Assembly: GCA_008015505.1 (NCBI GenBank)
Contig: SSFR01000006.1
Coordinates: 124,001 to 188,000, forward strand
Source of the DNA: Pedobacter sp.
Lineage (GTDB): Bacteria > Bacteroidota > Bacteroidia > Sphingobacteriales > Sphingobacteriaceae
Direction: 5' to 3'
Length of the DNA stretch: 64,000 nucleotides
This document shows, in pieces, positions 55,151 through 63,450 of the stretch (positions are counted from its first letter, which is position 1; each line of letters starts with the position of its first letter). Position numbers and translations under genes: made by a program. The notes below the pieces were generated by a model. It was given only the letters and a program-made list of their open reading frames with translations, had not been told where the DNA came from and did not search any database.

Positions 55151-56344
55151 ATGTATAAAATAAACCTAAAGCCATTCCGTGATTTTCTTCATTCCAAACA
55201 AATTGGTGGAGTAATTCTCCTTGGTTGTGTTTGTATTTCTTTAGTGATTGCCAACTCAAGTTTGGGCAGCGATCTTGAGAATTTACTGTCTTATGAAATC
55301 GGATTTGGATACTATCATTTTCAATTAAGTCAATCTGTATCGACATGGGTTAATGATGGCTTAATGGCAATTTTCTTTTTACTGGTGGGACTAGAGATCA
55401 AACGCGAGATACTCGAGGGAGAACTATCCTCAATCAAAAAAGCAACTATGCCGCTATTTGCCGCTTTCGGAGGGATGTTCGTGCCAGCACTTTTATTTAC
55501 CATAATCAATTGCCATACCCCCACTAACAATGGCTGGGGCATTCCCATGGCAACCGACATTGCTTTTGCTTTGGCAATTATGTCTTTATTAGGCAAACGA
55601 GTACCTACATCATTGATCGTTTTTTTAGCAGCCTTAGCTATTGCCGATGATATTGGTGCTATTTTGGTTATCGCCATTTTTTATACTGAACAACTCCACT
55701 GGGATCAACTACTCTATGCGGCCGGAATACTTGTACTGTTATACTCTCTCAATCTGATGGGAGTAAAAAAGTTGCTATTTTATGTCATTCCTGGATTGTT
55801 CCTATGGTATTTCATTCATCATTCAGGTATTCATGCAACAATATCGGGTGTACTAATTGCCTTTACGGTGCCTACCAATCCGGAAAAAAACGAATCCCCA
55901 TTAGAAAAATTAGAACATATTATTGTAAACCCAGTTAGCTTTCTAATTATGCCCATTTTTGCACTAATTAATACCAATATTCCATTTGAAAAGAGTATGA
56001 TCACTGGCCTAAAAAGTCCGCTTGGCCTAGGAATACTCTTAGGCCTTATTGCGGGAAAACCCATAGGCATCACCCTATTTTCCTGGCTATCAGTCAAATT
56101 TGGACTATGTCGATTACCTTCAAAATCCAACTGGAAACATATTATTGGACTAGGTATGCTTGCAGGAATCGGATTTACCATGTCCATTTTTGTATCAATG
56201 CTATCTTTCAATGATCCGACCTATCAAACTAATGCTAAATTTTGTGTGCTCTTAGCTTCTCTCATTGCTGGACTTTCTGGCTATATCTTTTTATGGCTAA
56301 TACATAAAAAACAGAAAACAAATCACATCAGACAGCAGCGTTAG
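55151..56344 (+). CDS. nhaA: Na+/H+ antiporter NhaA
   Basis: A 397-residue inner-membrane antiporter with about twelve helices. The ion-binding aspartate pair is in LAIADDIGAILV, and GIPMATDIAFALAI and the ETAL-type loop GLEIKREILEGEL are conserved. It exchanges sodium for protons and stands alone, with a start-proximal promoter. It converges on trpA, with two bases between the stops. Confidence 0.94.
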   Translation: MYKINLKPFRDFLHSKQIGGVILLGCVCISLVIANSSLGSDLENLLSYEIGFGYYHFQLSQSVSTWVNDGLMAIFFLLVGLEIKREILEGELSSIKKATMPLFAAFGGMFVPALLFTIINCHTPTNNGWGIPMATDIAFALAIMSLLGKRVPTSLIVFLAALAIADDIGAILVIAIFYTEQLHWDQLLYAAGILVLLYSLNLMGVKKLLFYVIPGLFLWYFIHHSGIHATISGVLIAFTVPTNPEKNESPLEKLEHIIVNPVSFLIMPIFALINTNIPFEKSMITGLKSPLGLGILLGLIAGKPIGITLFSWLSVKFGLCRLPSKSNWKHIIGLGMLAGIGFTMSIFVSMLSFNDPTYQTNAKFCVLLASLIAGLSGYIFLWLIHKKQKTNHIRQQR

Positions 56345-56346
56345 CA

Positions 56347-57117
56347 TTAATACCTTATTGACCTTATAAACTCCGGGATTCGTTCAATGCCATCCTGTTC
56401 AGCCAACAAACGAACAAAAGCACTTCCAATAATAGCTCCACGTGTATATTGAGACGCCATTTTAAAGCTTTGTTTATCGAAAATACCAAAGCCTACCATT
56501 GTAGGATTATTCAATTTCATTTCTTTAATTCGTCGAAAATAGGCTTCGGTTTCATCGGAAATCTGCAGATTTTTCCCAGTAGTGGCTGAACAGGAGAGCA
56601 AATAAATAAATCCCGTGCTCAAAGCATCAATTTGACGGATACGCTCAGGAGAGGTTTGCGGAGTCACCAAAAAAATATTGCTTAAATGATTTCGTGTAAA
56701 ATAATCTTGATACAGCTCCTGGTACTCCTCCATTGGCAGATCAGGAATAATCATCCCATCTACACCCACTGCTGCAGCCTGATCGCAAAATGCTTCCACA
56801 CCATATTGAAATACCGGATTCACATAACCCATCAGCACAACAGGAATAGAAACACGTTTGCGTAAATCTTTCAACTGATCAAAAAGCGCTTTCAAACTCA
56901 TCCCATTTTCTAAAGCCTTTTGCGAACTATACTGAATAATTGGTCCATCCGCCAATGGATCAGAAAAAGGAAATCCAATTTCAATAAAATTGGCACCTGC
57001 TTTTTCCAATGCTTCTGCTATGGCCAAGGTGCTATTTAAATTAGGATATCCTGCGGTAAAATAGATAGAAAGTATAGGCTCTTGTTTATTTGCGAAAAGA
57101 TAGTTTAGTCTATTCAT
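56347..57117 (-). CDS. trpA: Tryptophan synthase subunit alpha
   Basis: Cleaves indole-glycerol phosphate to indole. 256 residues. The catalytic Glu is in FIEIGFPFSDPLADGP, Asp in GVDGMIIPDLPMEE, and VGFGIF is conserved. ATG 57117 is preferred over 57141: GGAGAGG lies ten bases before it, and MNRLNYLF matches family starts; 57141 lies within the trpB coding region. Last gene of the operon. Confidence 0.94.
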   Translation of the reverse strand: MNRLNYLFANKQEPILSIYFTAGYPNLNSTLAIAEALEKAGANFIEIGFPFSDPLADGPIIQYSSQKALENGMSLKALFDQLKDLRKRVSIPVVLMGYVNPVFQYGVEAFCDQAAAVGVDGMIIPDLPMEEYQELYQDYFTRNHLSNIFLVTPQTSPERIRQIDALSTGFIYLLSCSATTGKNLQISDETEAYFRRIKEMKLNNPTMVGFGIFDKQSFKMASQYTRGAIIGSAFVRLLAEQDGIERIPEFIRSIRY

Positions 57118-57134
57118 GTTTGGAATCCTCTCCT

Positions 57135-58316
57135 TTACCATTTAAAATAATTCATATACGTATCTAAGTCTTTATCACCACGGCCAGAAAGGCAAATAGC
57201 CACAGTTTCATTCCCAAAAAATTTCATCTTTTCGAGATATGCCAAGCCATGTGCCGACTCAATAGCTGGAATTATACCCTCCAACTGAGCACACAATTTA
57301 CCTGCTTGCATCGCCTCATCATCTGTAATACTTACATATTTCGCTCGACCAATCCGTTGCAGATAGGCATGCTGCGGTCCAATTCCAGGATAATCTAAAC
57401 CAGCGGAAATGGAATAGGGCTCCACCACTTGCCCATCACCTGTTTGCATAAAAATCGTCCGACACCCATGTAATACACCCTCCTTTCCAAGTATAGAGGT
57501 TGCCGCTGAATGACCACTATAAATGCCTTTTCCTGCAGCTTCCACAGCAATTAGTTGTACCTGTTCATCTTCCAAAAAATGGTAAAACATACCCATGGCA
57601 TTACTTCCACCACCCACACAGGCAATCACATAATTTGGGTTTTCTGAGCCTGTCTTTTCTTTCAACTGCTTTTTAGTTTCAGCAGATATGATAGACTGAA
57701 AACGTGCAACCATATCCGGATAAGGATGTGGCCCAACTACTGAGCCAATGATATAATGGGTGTCTTCTGGATGATTAATCCAGTCACGCATAGCTTCATT
57801 GGTGGCATCTTTCAAGGTTTTACTGCCCGATTTAGCGGGCACTACTTTTGCTCCCATCATTTTCATTCGAGCCACATTTGGAGCCTGACGTTGAATATCC
57901 ACCTCACCCATATACACCACACATTCCAAACCTTTCAAAGCACAAACTGTAGCTGTGGCCACCCCATGTTGACCTGCTCCAGTTTCAGCAATGATGCGCT
58001 TCTTACCCAACCGTTCAGCTAATAAAACTTGTCCAATTGTATTATTAATCTTATGAGCACCCGTATGGTTGAGATCTTCCCGTTTTAGAAAAATAGTTGT
58101 GCCGTATCGCTCCGACAACTGCCCAGCTAGAAATAAAGGAGAAGGACGCCCGACATAATCCGTCAAAAGCTGATGAAATTCCCCTTGAAAACCGTCCTCA
58201 TAAATAATTTCCAAATAATGCTGACGCAAGTATTCCACATTGGGATACAGCATCTCGGGAATATAAGCACCTCCAAAATTGCCATAATACCCTTTCTCAT
58301 TCACCTGATAATTCAT
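57135..58316 (-). CDS. trpB: Tryptophan synthase subunit beta
   Basis: PLP enzyme joining indole and serine. 393 residues. The PLP lysine is in HTGAHKINNTIGQ, the phosphate-binding GGGSNAMG, and ETGAGQHGVAT is intact. It overlaps trpF by four bases and so is coupled to it. TrpA follows. Confidence 0.96.
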   Translation of the reverse strand: MNYQVNEKGYYGNFGGAYIPEMLYPNVEYLRQHYLEIIYEDGFQGEFHQLLTDYVGRPSPLFLAGQLSERYGTTIFLKREDLNHTGAHKINNTIGQVLLAERLGKKRIIAETGAGQHGVATATVCALKGLECVVYMGEVDIQRQAPNVARMKMMGAKVVPAKSGSKTLKDATNEAMRDWINHPEDTHYIIGSVVGPHPYPDMVARFQSIISAETKKQLKEKTGSENPNYVIACVGGGSNAMGMFYHFLEDEQVQLIAVEAAGKGIYSGHSAATSILGKEGVLHGCRTIFMQTGDGQVVEPYSISAGLDYPGIGPQHAYLQRIGRAKYVSITDDEAMQAGKLCAQLEGIIPAIESAHGLAYLEKMKFFGNETVAICLSGRGDKDLDTYMNYFKW

Positions 58317-58957
58317 GATTGTTCCTCTCTTTCTATCGATCGAATAATTTTTATTGCTTCTGCAACGCCTTTAACGTCTTTAATTCCTGACTCAGTTTCA
58401 AATTTGCTATTCAGATCAAGGGCAAATAAGCGATCATCGCTTAGTTCTTTCAGCTGCTTTAAATTTTCCAAACCCAGCCCCCCACTCAAAAAATAGGGCT
58501 TATCGTAGGGGTATTTTCTCAATATATTCCAGTCAAATGCACGACCTGTACCTCCATAACTGGGAGATTGTGTGTCAAAAAGAAAATAATCTACTGCATT
58601 TAAATAGGGCTTCAACATCAAAAAATCAATGGATTCACTGACTCCAAAAGCCTTAATCACCATTACCCCTTCTTCCTTTAAAGCCAAACATTGACTGACT
58701 GATTCTTTCCCATGAAGCTGCACAACCTCCAAATGGTATCGTCTGATTTTATCTAGAATTACATCAAACGCTTCATGAACAAATACCCCCACTTTTTTAA
58801 TTCTCACAGGAGGTATGCTAAATAATCGATCCATCAACCCGTCGGAAACGAAGCGTTTAGACTCCGCATAAAATATAAAACCTACATAATCGACAGCCAA
58901 TTCTGATAATTGCCGGAGATTATTCATCTCACGCATACCACAAACTTTCACTTTCAT
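58313..58957 (-). CDS. trpF: Phosphoribosylanthranilate isomerase
   Basis: Opens phosphoribosylanthranilate to CdRP. 214-residue barrel. KVCGMREMNNL carries the catalytic Cys, the catalytic Asp is in FLFDTQSPSYGGTGRAFDW, and GGLGLENL is the phosphate site. It overlaps trpD and trpB by four bases each. Confidence 0.94.
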   Translation of the reverse strand: MKVKVCGMREMNNLRQLSELAVDYVGFIFYAESKRFVSDGLMDRLFSIPPVRIKKVGVFVHEAFDVILDKIRRYHLEVVQLHGKESVSQCLALKEEGVMVIKAFGVSESIDFLMLKPYLNAVDYFLFDTQSPSYGGTGRAFDWNILRKYPYDKPYFLSGGLGLENLKQLKELSDDRLFALDLNSKFETESGIKDVKGVAEAIKIIRSIEREEQS

Positions 58958-59943
58958 GCCAATAGTTTTTTAAAGCTTGATAAAGCTTTGCCACCAAACA
59001 AGGAATCTTGCGCCTGAGCAAAGCAATCAGCAAAACTTTTGTTTAGATGAATCGTTTGAATCGCTAGCGCTGCATTTGATAACACGACTTGATTTTGTGC
59101 AGTAGTCCCCTCACCCATTAGCACAGACTTAAAAATAGCCGCCGACTCTTGTACCGTATTCCCACCATAAATGGCTGCACCATCGATCTGATTGAAACCC
59201 AAATCAGCAACTAATTGTAAGTGTTCACCCCTGTTTGAAAAAGTTTTAAAATCAGAGGTCAACGATACCTCGTCATATCCATCCAAAGCATGTACAATAG
59301 TATATTGTTTACATGACTGTTGTTGATAGAGATAGGCATACAATCGTGCCAGGTCTAAACTAAAAACACCAATTAACTGGTATTTGGGCTGCAAGGGATT
59401 CACAATTGGGCCAAGTATATTAAAAAAGGTTTTCACCCCTAGTTCTTTTCGAATAGGCGCCACGGTTTTCATGGCTGGATGAAAAAGTGGCGCATGCAAA
59501 AAACATATTCCAGCATAATCAATACACCGACGAAGTTTATCTACCTCATTATTAAATGAATATCCCAAATACTCCATCACATTAGATGACCCACACGCTG
59601 AAGAAACACCATAATTGCCATGTTTAGCCACGCGATAACCTGCTCCAGCTACCACAAATGAAGCTAGTGTAGATATATTGAAGGTATTCTTCCCATCTCC
59701 TCCCGTACCTACTAAATCAATCAGCTCATGACCATTCAAATCTATTTTAAAACACAGTTCAAGCATGGCATCACGAAAACCCTCTAATTCCTCCAAGGTG
59801 ATCCTCCGCATGCAATAGACAGCCATAAACGCAGCCATCTGTGAATGACTGTATTTACCCGAAGCTATATTGATCAAAATTTCCTTAGCCTCTTGCTTAT
59901 CAAAAGTCTTATGGTCGAATAAATGATTTAGTATCTGCTTCAT
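58954..59943 (-). CDS. trpD: Anthranilate phosphoribosyltransferase
   Basis: Adds PRPP to anthranilate. 329 residues. The PRPP loop GTGGDGKNTFNIST, KHGNYGVSSACGSSNVMEYLG and the metal-binding DEVSL are present. It is first in trpDFBA, 36 bases after the attenuator hairpin and downstream of the Trp leader ORF. trpE, trpG and trpC are not in this operon. Confidence 0.95.
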   Translation of the reverse strand: MKQILNHLFDHKTFDKQEAKEILINIASGKYSHSQMAAFMAVYCMRRITLEELEGFRDAMLELCFKIDLNGHELIDLVGTGGDGKNTFNISTLASFVVAGAGYRVAKHGNYGVSSACGSSNVMEYLGYSFNNEVDKLRRCIDYAGICFLHAPLFHPAMKTVAPIRKELGVKTFFNILGPIVNPLQPKYQLIGVFSLDLARLYAYLYQQQSCKQYTIVHALDGYDEVSLTSDFKTFSNRGEHLQLVADLGFNQIDGAAIYGGNTVQESAAIFKSVLMGEGTTAQNQVVLSNAALAIQTIHLNKSFADCFAQAQDSLFGGKALSSFKKLLA

Positions 59944-59980
59944 TGTATGTTACCCTTAAAGATTTTAAATCATCAAACAC

Positions 59981-60011
59981 AAAAAAAGGGTTGCTTGTAG
60001 CAACCCCTTTC
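59981..60011 (-). terminator. trp attenuator terminator
   Basis: On the reverse strand GGGTTGC, a five-base loop TACAA, GCAACCC and seven T form a strong intrinsic terminator, extended by AAA/TTT pairing. It lies between the Trp leader ORF and trpD. An upstream GGCAATC (within leader codons 17-19) can pair with GGTTGC of its first arm as a possible antiterminator. Confidence 0.85.
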
Positions 60012-60038
60012 TGTATTTAATCTCTTCAATATTGAATA

Positions 60039-60110
60039 TTACATACGCTCCCCGATTGCCAAACAATAATTTGCCCGCCACCAGATTTGATATGTAAAGG
60101 TTCTTTTCAT
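60039..60110 (-). CDS. trpL: trp operon leader peptide
   Basis: A 23-codon ORF too short for routine gene calling. It reads M-K-R-T-F-T-Y-Q-I-W-W-R-A-N-Y-C-L-A-I-G-E-R-M. Codons 10 and 11 are TGG TGG (60078-60083), the only Trp codons. Its stop lies 33 bases before the terminator hairpin. Ribosome stalling at the tandem Trp codons when tryptophan is scarce would allow the antiterminator pairing, the logic of classical attenuation. An upstream promoter was not found. The 430 bases between this and pdxH hold only a small inverted repeat (60200-60229). Confidence 0.8.
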   Translation of the reverse strand: MKRTFTYQIWWRANYCLAIGERM

Positions 60111-60199
60111 TTTTACAAATAAAAGCAATCTTTATTTAATATAAAAATATTCATTGAAGACATATCCACCCGTGGATTCGACACGTCAAACACAAATCC

Positions 60200-60229
60200 C
60201 CTCAATAGTTTTTCTTTAAAGTATTGAGG
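60200..60229. repeat. Inverted repeat in the trp-pdxH gap
   Basis: CCTCAATA (60200-60207) and TATTGAGG (60222-60229) are perfect eight-base arms with a 14-base loop. It lies upstream of the trp leader and of divergent pdxH; it might be an operator or a structural remnant. Confidence 0.35.
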
Positions 60230-60545
60230 AGATACTGTTATATCTCTTCATTTTAAAATACCCTGCATTCTTATTGACTTTGCTTGATCATAACTTATCA
60301 TCGTATAGTAGCACGTTCCTTCAAGTAAATCGATACCGCTATTCGACTTTCCAGTGAATACATTTGTTCTATTATTATACATAAAAAATTGCTATAAAGT
60401 ACTACCCTAACTTTACAGACGAGCGATATTAACAGTTGTTAATAACCCAGCAATCCTTACTCACTTTTTAAACAAGCCCTTAAGTAGGCTCCGTATTTAT
60501 TTATACCTTCGGGACAATTACTGAAACTTAAAAACCTCCAATTGC

Positions 60546-61193
60546 ATGGATAAAAAAAAAGTAGAAAACCTACGACAGAATTATGAGTTCGTGGGCCTTT
60601 CAGAAGATACTATCGCCCATAACCCTATTCAACAGTTTGATGTTTGGTTCGAGGATGCACTCAAAGCTGATTTATATGAGCCTAATGCCATGACTTTAGC
60701 CACCTCAAGTATCGATGGAAGGCCTGCTGCACGCATTGTTCTTCTTAAAGGATTTGATGAAAATGGATTCGTATTCTACACAAACTACCTCAGCGCAAAA
60801 GGTAAAGCAATAGATCAAAATTCTCAGGTAGCACTTGTATTTTTTTGGGCTGAGTTAGCCCGTCAAGTCCGCGTTGAAGGAATAGTCAAAAAACTAAATG
60901 AACAAACAGCTGAAAATTATTTTCATTCGCGCCCTAGAGGAAGTCAAATCGGAGCTCTTGCTTCACCACAAGGCCAAGTCTTAATAAACAGACACCAGCT
61001 AGAAAAGACTTGGAGAGATCTTGAACAGCAATATCAGGACAAACCCATACCCAAACCAGCATACTGGGGAGGTTATTTGGTAAAACCAAAACGAATGGAA
61101 TTCTGGCAAGGCAGAGAAAACCGCCTCCACGACCGGATTCTCTACGAAAAGACAAGTGATAAAAATTGGAAAATTAGCCGACTTGCACCGTAA
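60546..61193 (+). CDS. pdxH: Pyridoxamine 5'-phosphate oxidase
   Basis: FMN enzyme that oxidises PNP/PMP to PLP. 215 residues. Motifs include NAMTLATSSIDGRPAARIVLLKGFDENGFVFYTNY, the FMN site SAKGKAIDQN, and the C-terminal WQGRENRLHDRI...WKISRLAP, the PdxH signature. Its product serves TrpB and the alpha-oxoamine synthase, among others. Diverges from the trp operon across a 435-base gap. Confidence 0.96.
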   Translation: MDKKKVENLRQNYEFVGLSEDTIAHNPIQQFDVWFEDALKADLYEPNAMTLATSSIDGRPAARIVLLKGFDENGFVFYTNYLSAKGKAIDQNSQVALVFFWAELARQVRVEGIVKKLNEQTAENYFHSRPRGSQIGALASPQGQVLINRHQLEKTWRDLEQQYQDKPIPKPAYWGGYLVKPKRMEFWQGRENRLHDRILYEKTSDKNWKISRLAP

Positions 61194-61208
61194 AGGTAAA
61201 GGTATTGC

Positions 61209-62297
61209 CTAATACACCTTCACCATGAAGATATAATTCTGCAGTTTTTTAATTTGATCTTTTCGATCCAATCCTGCAAGCATATTTCTTTTGGTTAACA
61301 CTATTTTTTTATCAAGAGAGTCCTGAGATATCGCCTCGATCGATTTAAGCAAAAACTTCGACTTAATAGCGAAAGCAGCTCCATCAAAATGTGTTTGCTT
61401 GCCACTAATAATTCCTATTATATTTCCATGACTATCCAATAATGGACCACCACTATTTCCCGGATTCACCGGGATAGAAACCTGATAAGCCAATGTATCA
61501 CCCGCATAACCCGTGCGAGAACTCAAATATCCCCTACCATACACTGATTTATCATCTGGAAATCCAATAGTGAACACATCCTCCCCAATATCTGACAATG
61601 ATCTTTTAAAGCTATAAGGCAGAGCAGTAAAGGTTTTGAAATGAGGGTCCGAAATTTGTAAAACAGCTAAATCACACACTGGATCTACATAAATCTGCTT
61701 CACTTTAAAAGATTGCCCTTCCTCATTCTGAACCTGAATAGAGTCTGCTCCTTGAACTACATGATAATTAGTAATAACATAACCATTAGTAGAAATAGCA
61801 AAACCTGTTCCCCTAAAACGCCCTGAATCTTCTGGCTTATTCACTGGTTTACCATTAATATTTCTGATCAACGCATTTTGAGATTGCTTTAAGCTATTCA
61901 CTTCTCTGCGTAATATCGAATAGCTCGTAGATCCTGAATCAGAAAAATGTCTCATCAACGTCCATGTCGTTATCACAGCAAACAAAGCCACCGAAGCTGC
62001 AACAGTTATATGACTACGATAAGTATGCCATAATTTTTTGATAGTAAAAGTCTTTTCACGCTGCTTCACAATTCCTCCCACCTTAAACTGTTGATAAGCC
62101 TCTTCCATGTCCGAAACAAGCCGCTTGCGCGCCCCATACACCGTTAAGTGCTGGATAAATGATTGATGCTCTATTACTATGTTCTTCACCTCCTGATCCT
62201 CCACACATAATTGGTCAAACTCAGCCAATTCCTCAGGAGATAATTCCCCCCTTAAATGACGTTCCACAAAGTCGATCAATTGCTGATCATGTTTCAT
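61209..62297 (-). CDS. Anti-sigma-like/membrane/trypsin-like serine protease fusion
   Basis: 362 residues. Residues 1-95 are cytosolic and resemble the N-terminal domain of FecR/RseA-type anti-sigma factors (LIDFVERHLRGELSPEELAEFDQL). A membrane helix (about 97-115) leads to a periplasmic trypsin-like domain with the triad His179 (TNYHVV), Asp209 (VCDLAVLQ) and Ser282 (NPGNSGGPL), as in DegP/HtrA but without a PDZ domain. It starts after the ECF sigma gene (92 bases), so it likely controls that factor. The frame is open to 62381; MKHDQQ at 62297 is the better start. Confidence 0.75.
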   Translation of the reverse strand: MKHDQQLIDFVERHLRGELSPEELAEFDQLCVEDQEVKNIVIEHQSFIQHLTVYGARKRLVSDMEEAYQQFKVGGIVKQREKTFTIKKLWHTYRSHITVAASVALFAVITTWTLMRHFSDSGSTSYSILRREVNSLKQSQNALIRNINGKPVNKPEDSGRFRGTGFAISTNGYVITNYHVVQGADSIQVQNEEGQSFKVKQIYVDPVCDLAVLQISDPHFKTFTALPYSFKRSLSDIGEDVFTIGFPDDKSVYGRGYLSSRTGYAGDTLAYQVSIPVNPGNSGGPLLDSHGNIIGIISGKQTHFDGAAFAIKSKFLLKSIEAISQDSLDKKIVLTKRNMLAGLDRKDQIKKLQNYIFMVKVY

Positions 62298-62389
62298 GCG
62301 TATTAATTTAATGTTTGCGTCTATTTTTAACGTCACTCTTTGTTCACTTGACTCAGGTTTTGATAACCATAAACCGATCATGAACCAGA

Positions 62390-62977
62390 TTAATCATTCG
62401 ATATTGATGAGTAGCAGCTAAAAAAAATCTTCTTTAAACGCTGCATACATTTATACTTTTGCGTTTTGGCATTATCTGCATTGGTGTATCCGAATCTATC
62501 CGAGATATCTTGCATAGATTTATTTTGGATATAATAATCCTCAATAATAGCTCTACAAGGCTGGCCCAACTGACTTAAGGACTGCTCCATCTGCCAAAAG
62601 AGTTTATCCTTGATTTCATGCTGATCCAAATCCTCTTCCAATGCAATAAAGTCATCTAAGTCACTAATATTCAAAGCATTTCTACCCTTGTGATTTAATC
62701 TCTTAAGCCACAAACGCTTGCAAACAGAGTAGATGAAAGTTTTAAGTTTACTACTTAATTCAAAATTTCCTGCTTTTACTTTATCGTATAAAACAATAAT
62801 CGACTCCTGAAAAATATCTTTTGCATCTTCTTCACTCCCATTATTGCTAAGTATCAACTGTAACACCATAGGAAAGAAAGATTGATACAAGTGATTTAAC
62901 GTTAGCCTTGAATCGGCTAAGATTCCAGCAATAAGCTCATTATCACTTAAAGAATACTCTTTTATCTTTCTGTTCAC
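62390..62977 (-). CDS. ECF-type RNA polymerase sigma factor
   Basis: About 195 residues with sigma-2 (GSEEDAKDIFQESIIVLYDKV, FELSSKLKTFIYSVCKRLWL) and sigma-4 (MEQSLSQLGQPCRAIIEDYYIQNKSMQDISDRFGYTNADNAKTQKYKCMQRLKKI) regions. The open frame begins at TTG 63010, but GTG 62977 has AGGAG ten bases upstream and gives VNRKIKEYSLSDNE. It is followed by the anti-sigma-protease fusion, a typical sigma/regulator pair. Its regulon is unknown; the divergent lipoprotein gene is a candidate target. Confidence 0.87.
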   Translation of the reverse strand: MNRKIKEYSLSDNELIAGILADSRLTLNHLYQSFFPMVLQLILSNNGSEEDAKDIFQESIIVLYDKVKAGNFELSSKLKTFIYSVCKRLWLKRLNHKGRNALNISDLDDFIALEEDLDQHEIKDKLFWQMEQSLSQLGQPCRAIIEDYYIQNKSMQDISDRFGYTNADNAKTQKYKCMQRLKKIFFSCYSSISND

Positions 62978-63104
62978 TATTAATACACTCCTAACTAATT
63001 TGTAACCCAATGATAGGGAAAATATTTTTTTATTTGAACTGGGTTACCTTTATAGATTACACGTATTAAGGTTAAATTATTAACAACTTTATAGACAAAA
63101 AACG

Positions 63105-63329
63105 ATGAAAAATCTATTCAACTTCGGCTTTCTAGCATTAGCTATTTCTGTATCTGTTGCAGCTTGTAGCTCAAACAAAACTGAATCTTCTTCTACTGAT
63201 ACAGCTGCTGTTGAGGCTCCTGCTACCAGTGCTGTTGACACTGCTGCTACTGCCGCTCCTGCTACTAATACTGAAGCTGCTACTACTACTGAAGCTGCTA
63301 CTACTACTGAAGCTGCTACTAAAAAGTAA
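63105..63329 (+). CDS. Small Ala/Thr-rich lipoprotein
   Basis: A 74-residue lipoprotein. MKNLFNFGFLALAISVSVAAC carries a lipobox VAAC (Cys21). The mature part is low-complexity Ser/Thr/Ala/Glu. It ends in three copies of an 18-base tandem repeat (63273, 63291, 63309) encoding EAATTT, which can vary in number without a frameshift. It is divergent from the ECF sigma factor and ends in a perfect palindromic terminator. Function unknown. Confidence 0.75.
   Translation: MKNLFNFGFLALAISVSVAACSSNKTESSSTDTAAVEAPATSAVDTAATAAPATNTEAATTTEAATTTEAATKK
63273..63326 (+). repeat. 18-base tandem repeat in the lipoprotein gene
   Basis: The unit GAAGCTGCTACTACTACT begins at 63273, 63291 and 63309; the last copy is partial at its end. 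In frame it adds six residues (Glu-Ala-Ala-Thr-Thr-Thr) per unit. Confidence 0.85.
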
Positions 63330-63351
63330 TTTCGAAGAAGAGAACTTTCAT

Positions 63352-63390
63352 AAAAAGCCCTGTCAATTATATAATTGACAGGGCTTTTTT
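63352..63390. terminator. Perfect palindromic bidirectional terminator
   Basis: AAAAAGCCCTGTCAATTAT is followed at once by its exact reverse complement, giving 19-base arms. T-runs end both strands, so it can stop the lipoprotein transcript and the RND-pump transcript arriving from the other side. Confidence 0.9.
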
Positions 63391-63450
63391 AATTGAGGTG
63401 ACTTAATATACCCCAACCCCCTTTCTGAAGAAGAGCTGAGAAGAAAAGCC

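Noticed and set aside
63157..63378. Leucine-rich open frame overlapping the lipoprotein gene
   Set aside because: It is the shadow of the GCT/ACT-rich codons of the lipoprotein in another frame; the lipoprotein frame has a signal peptide and lipobox.
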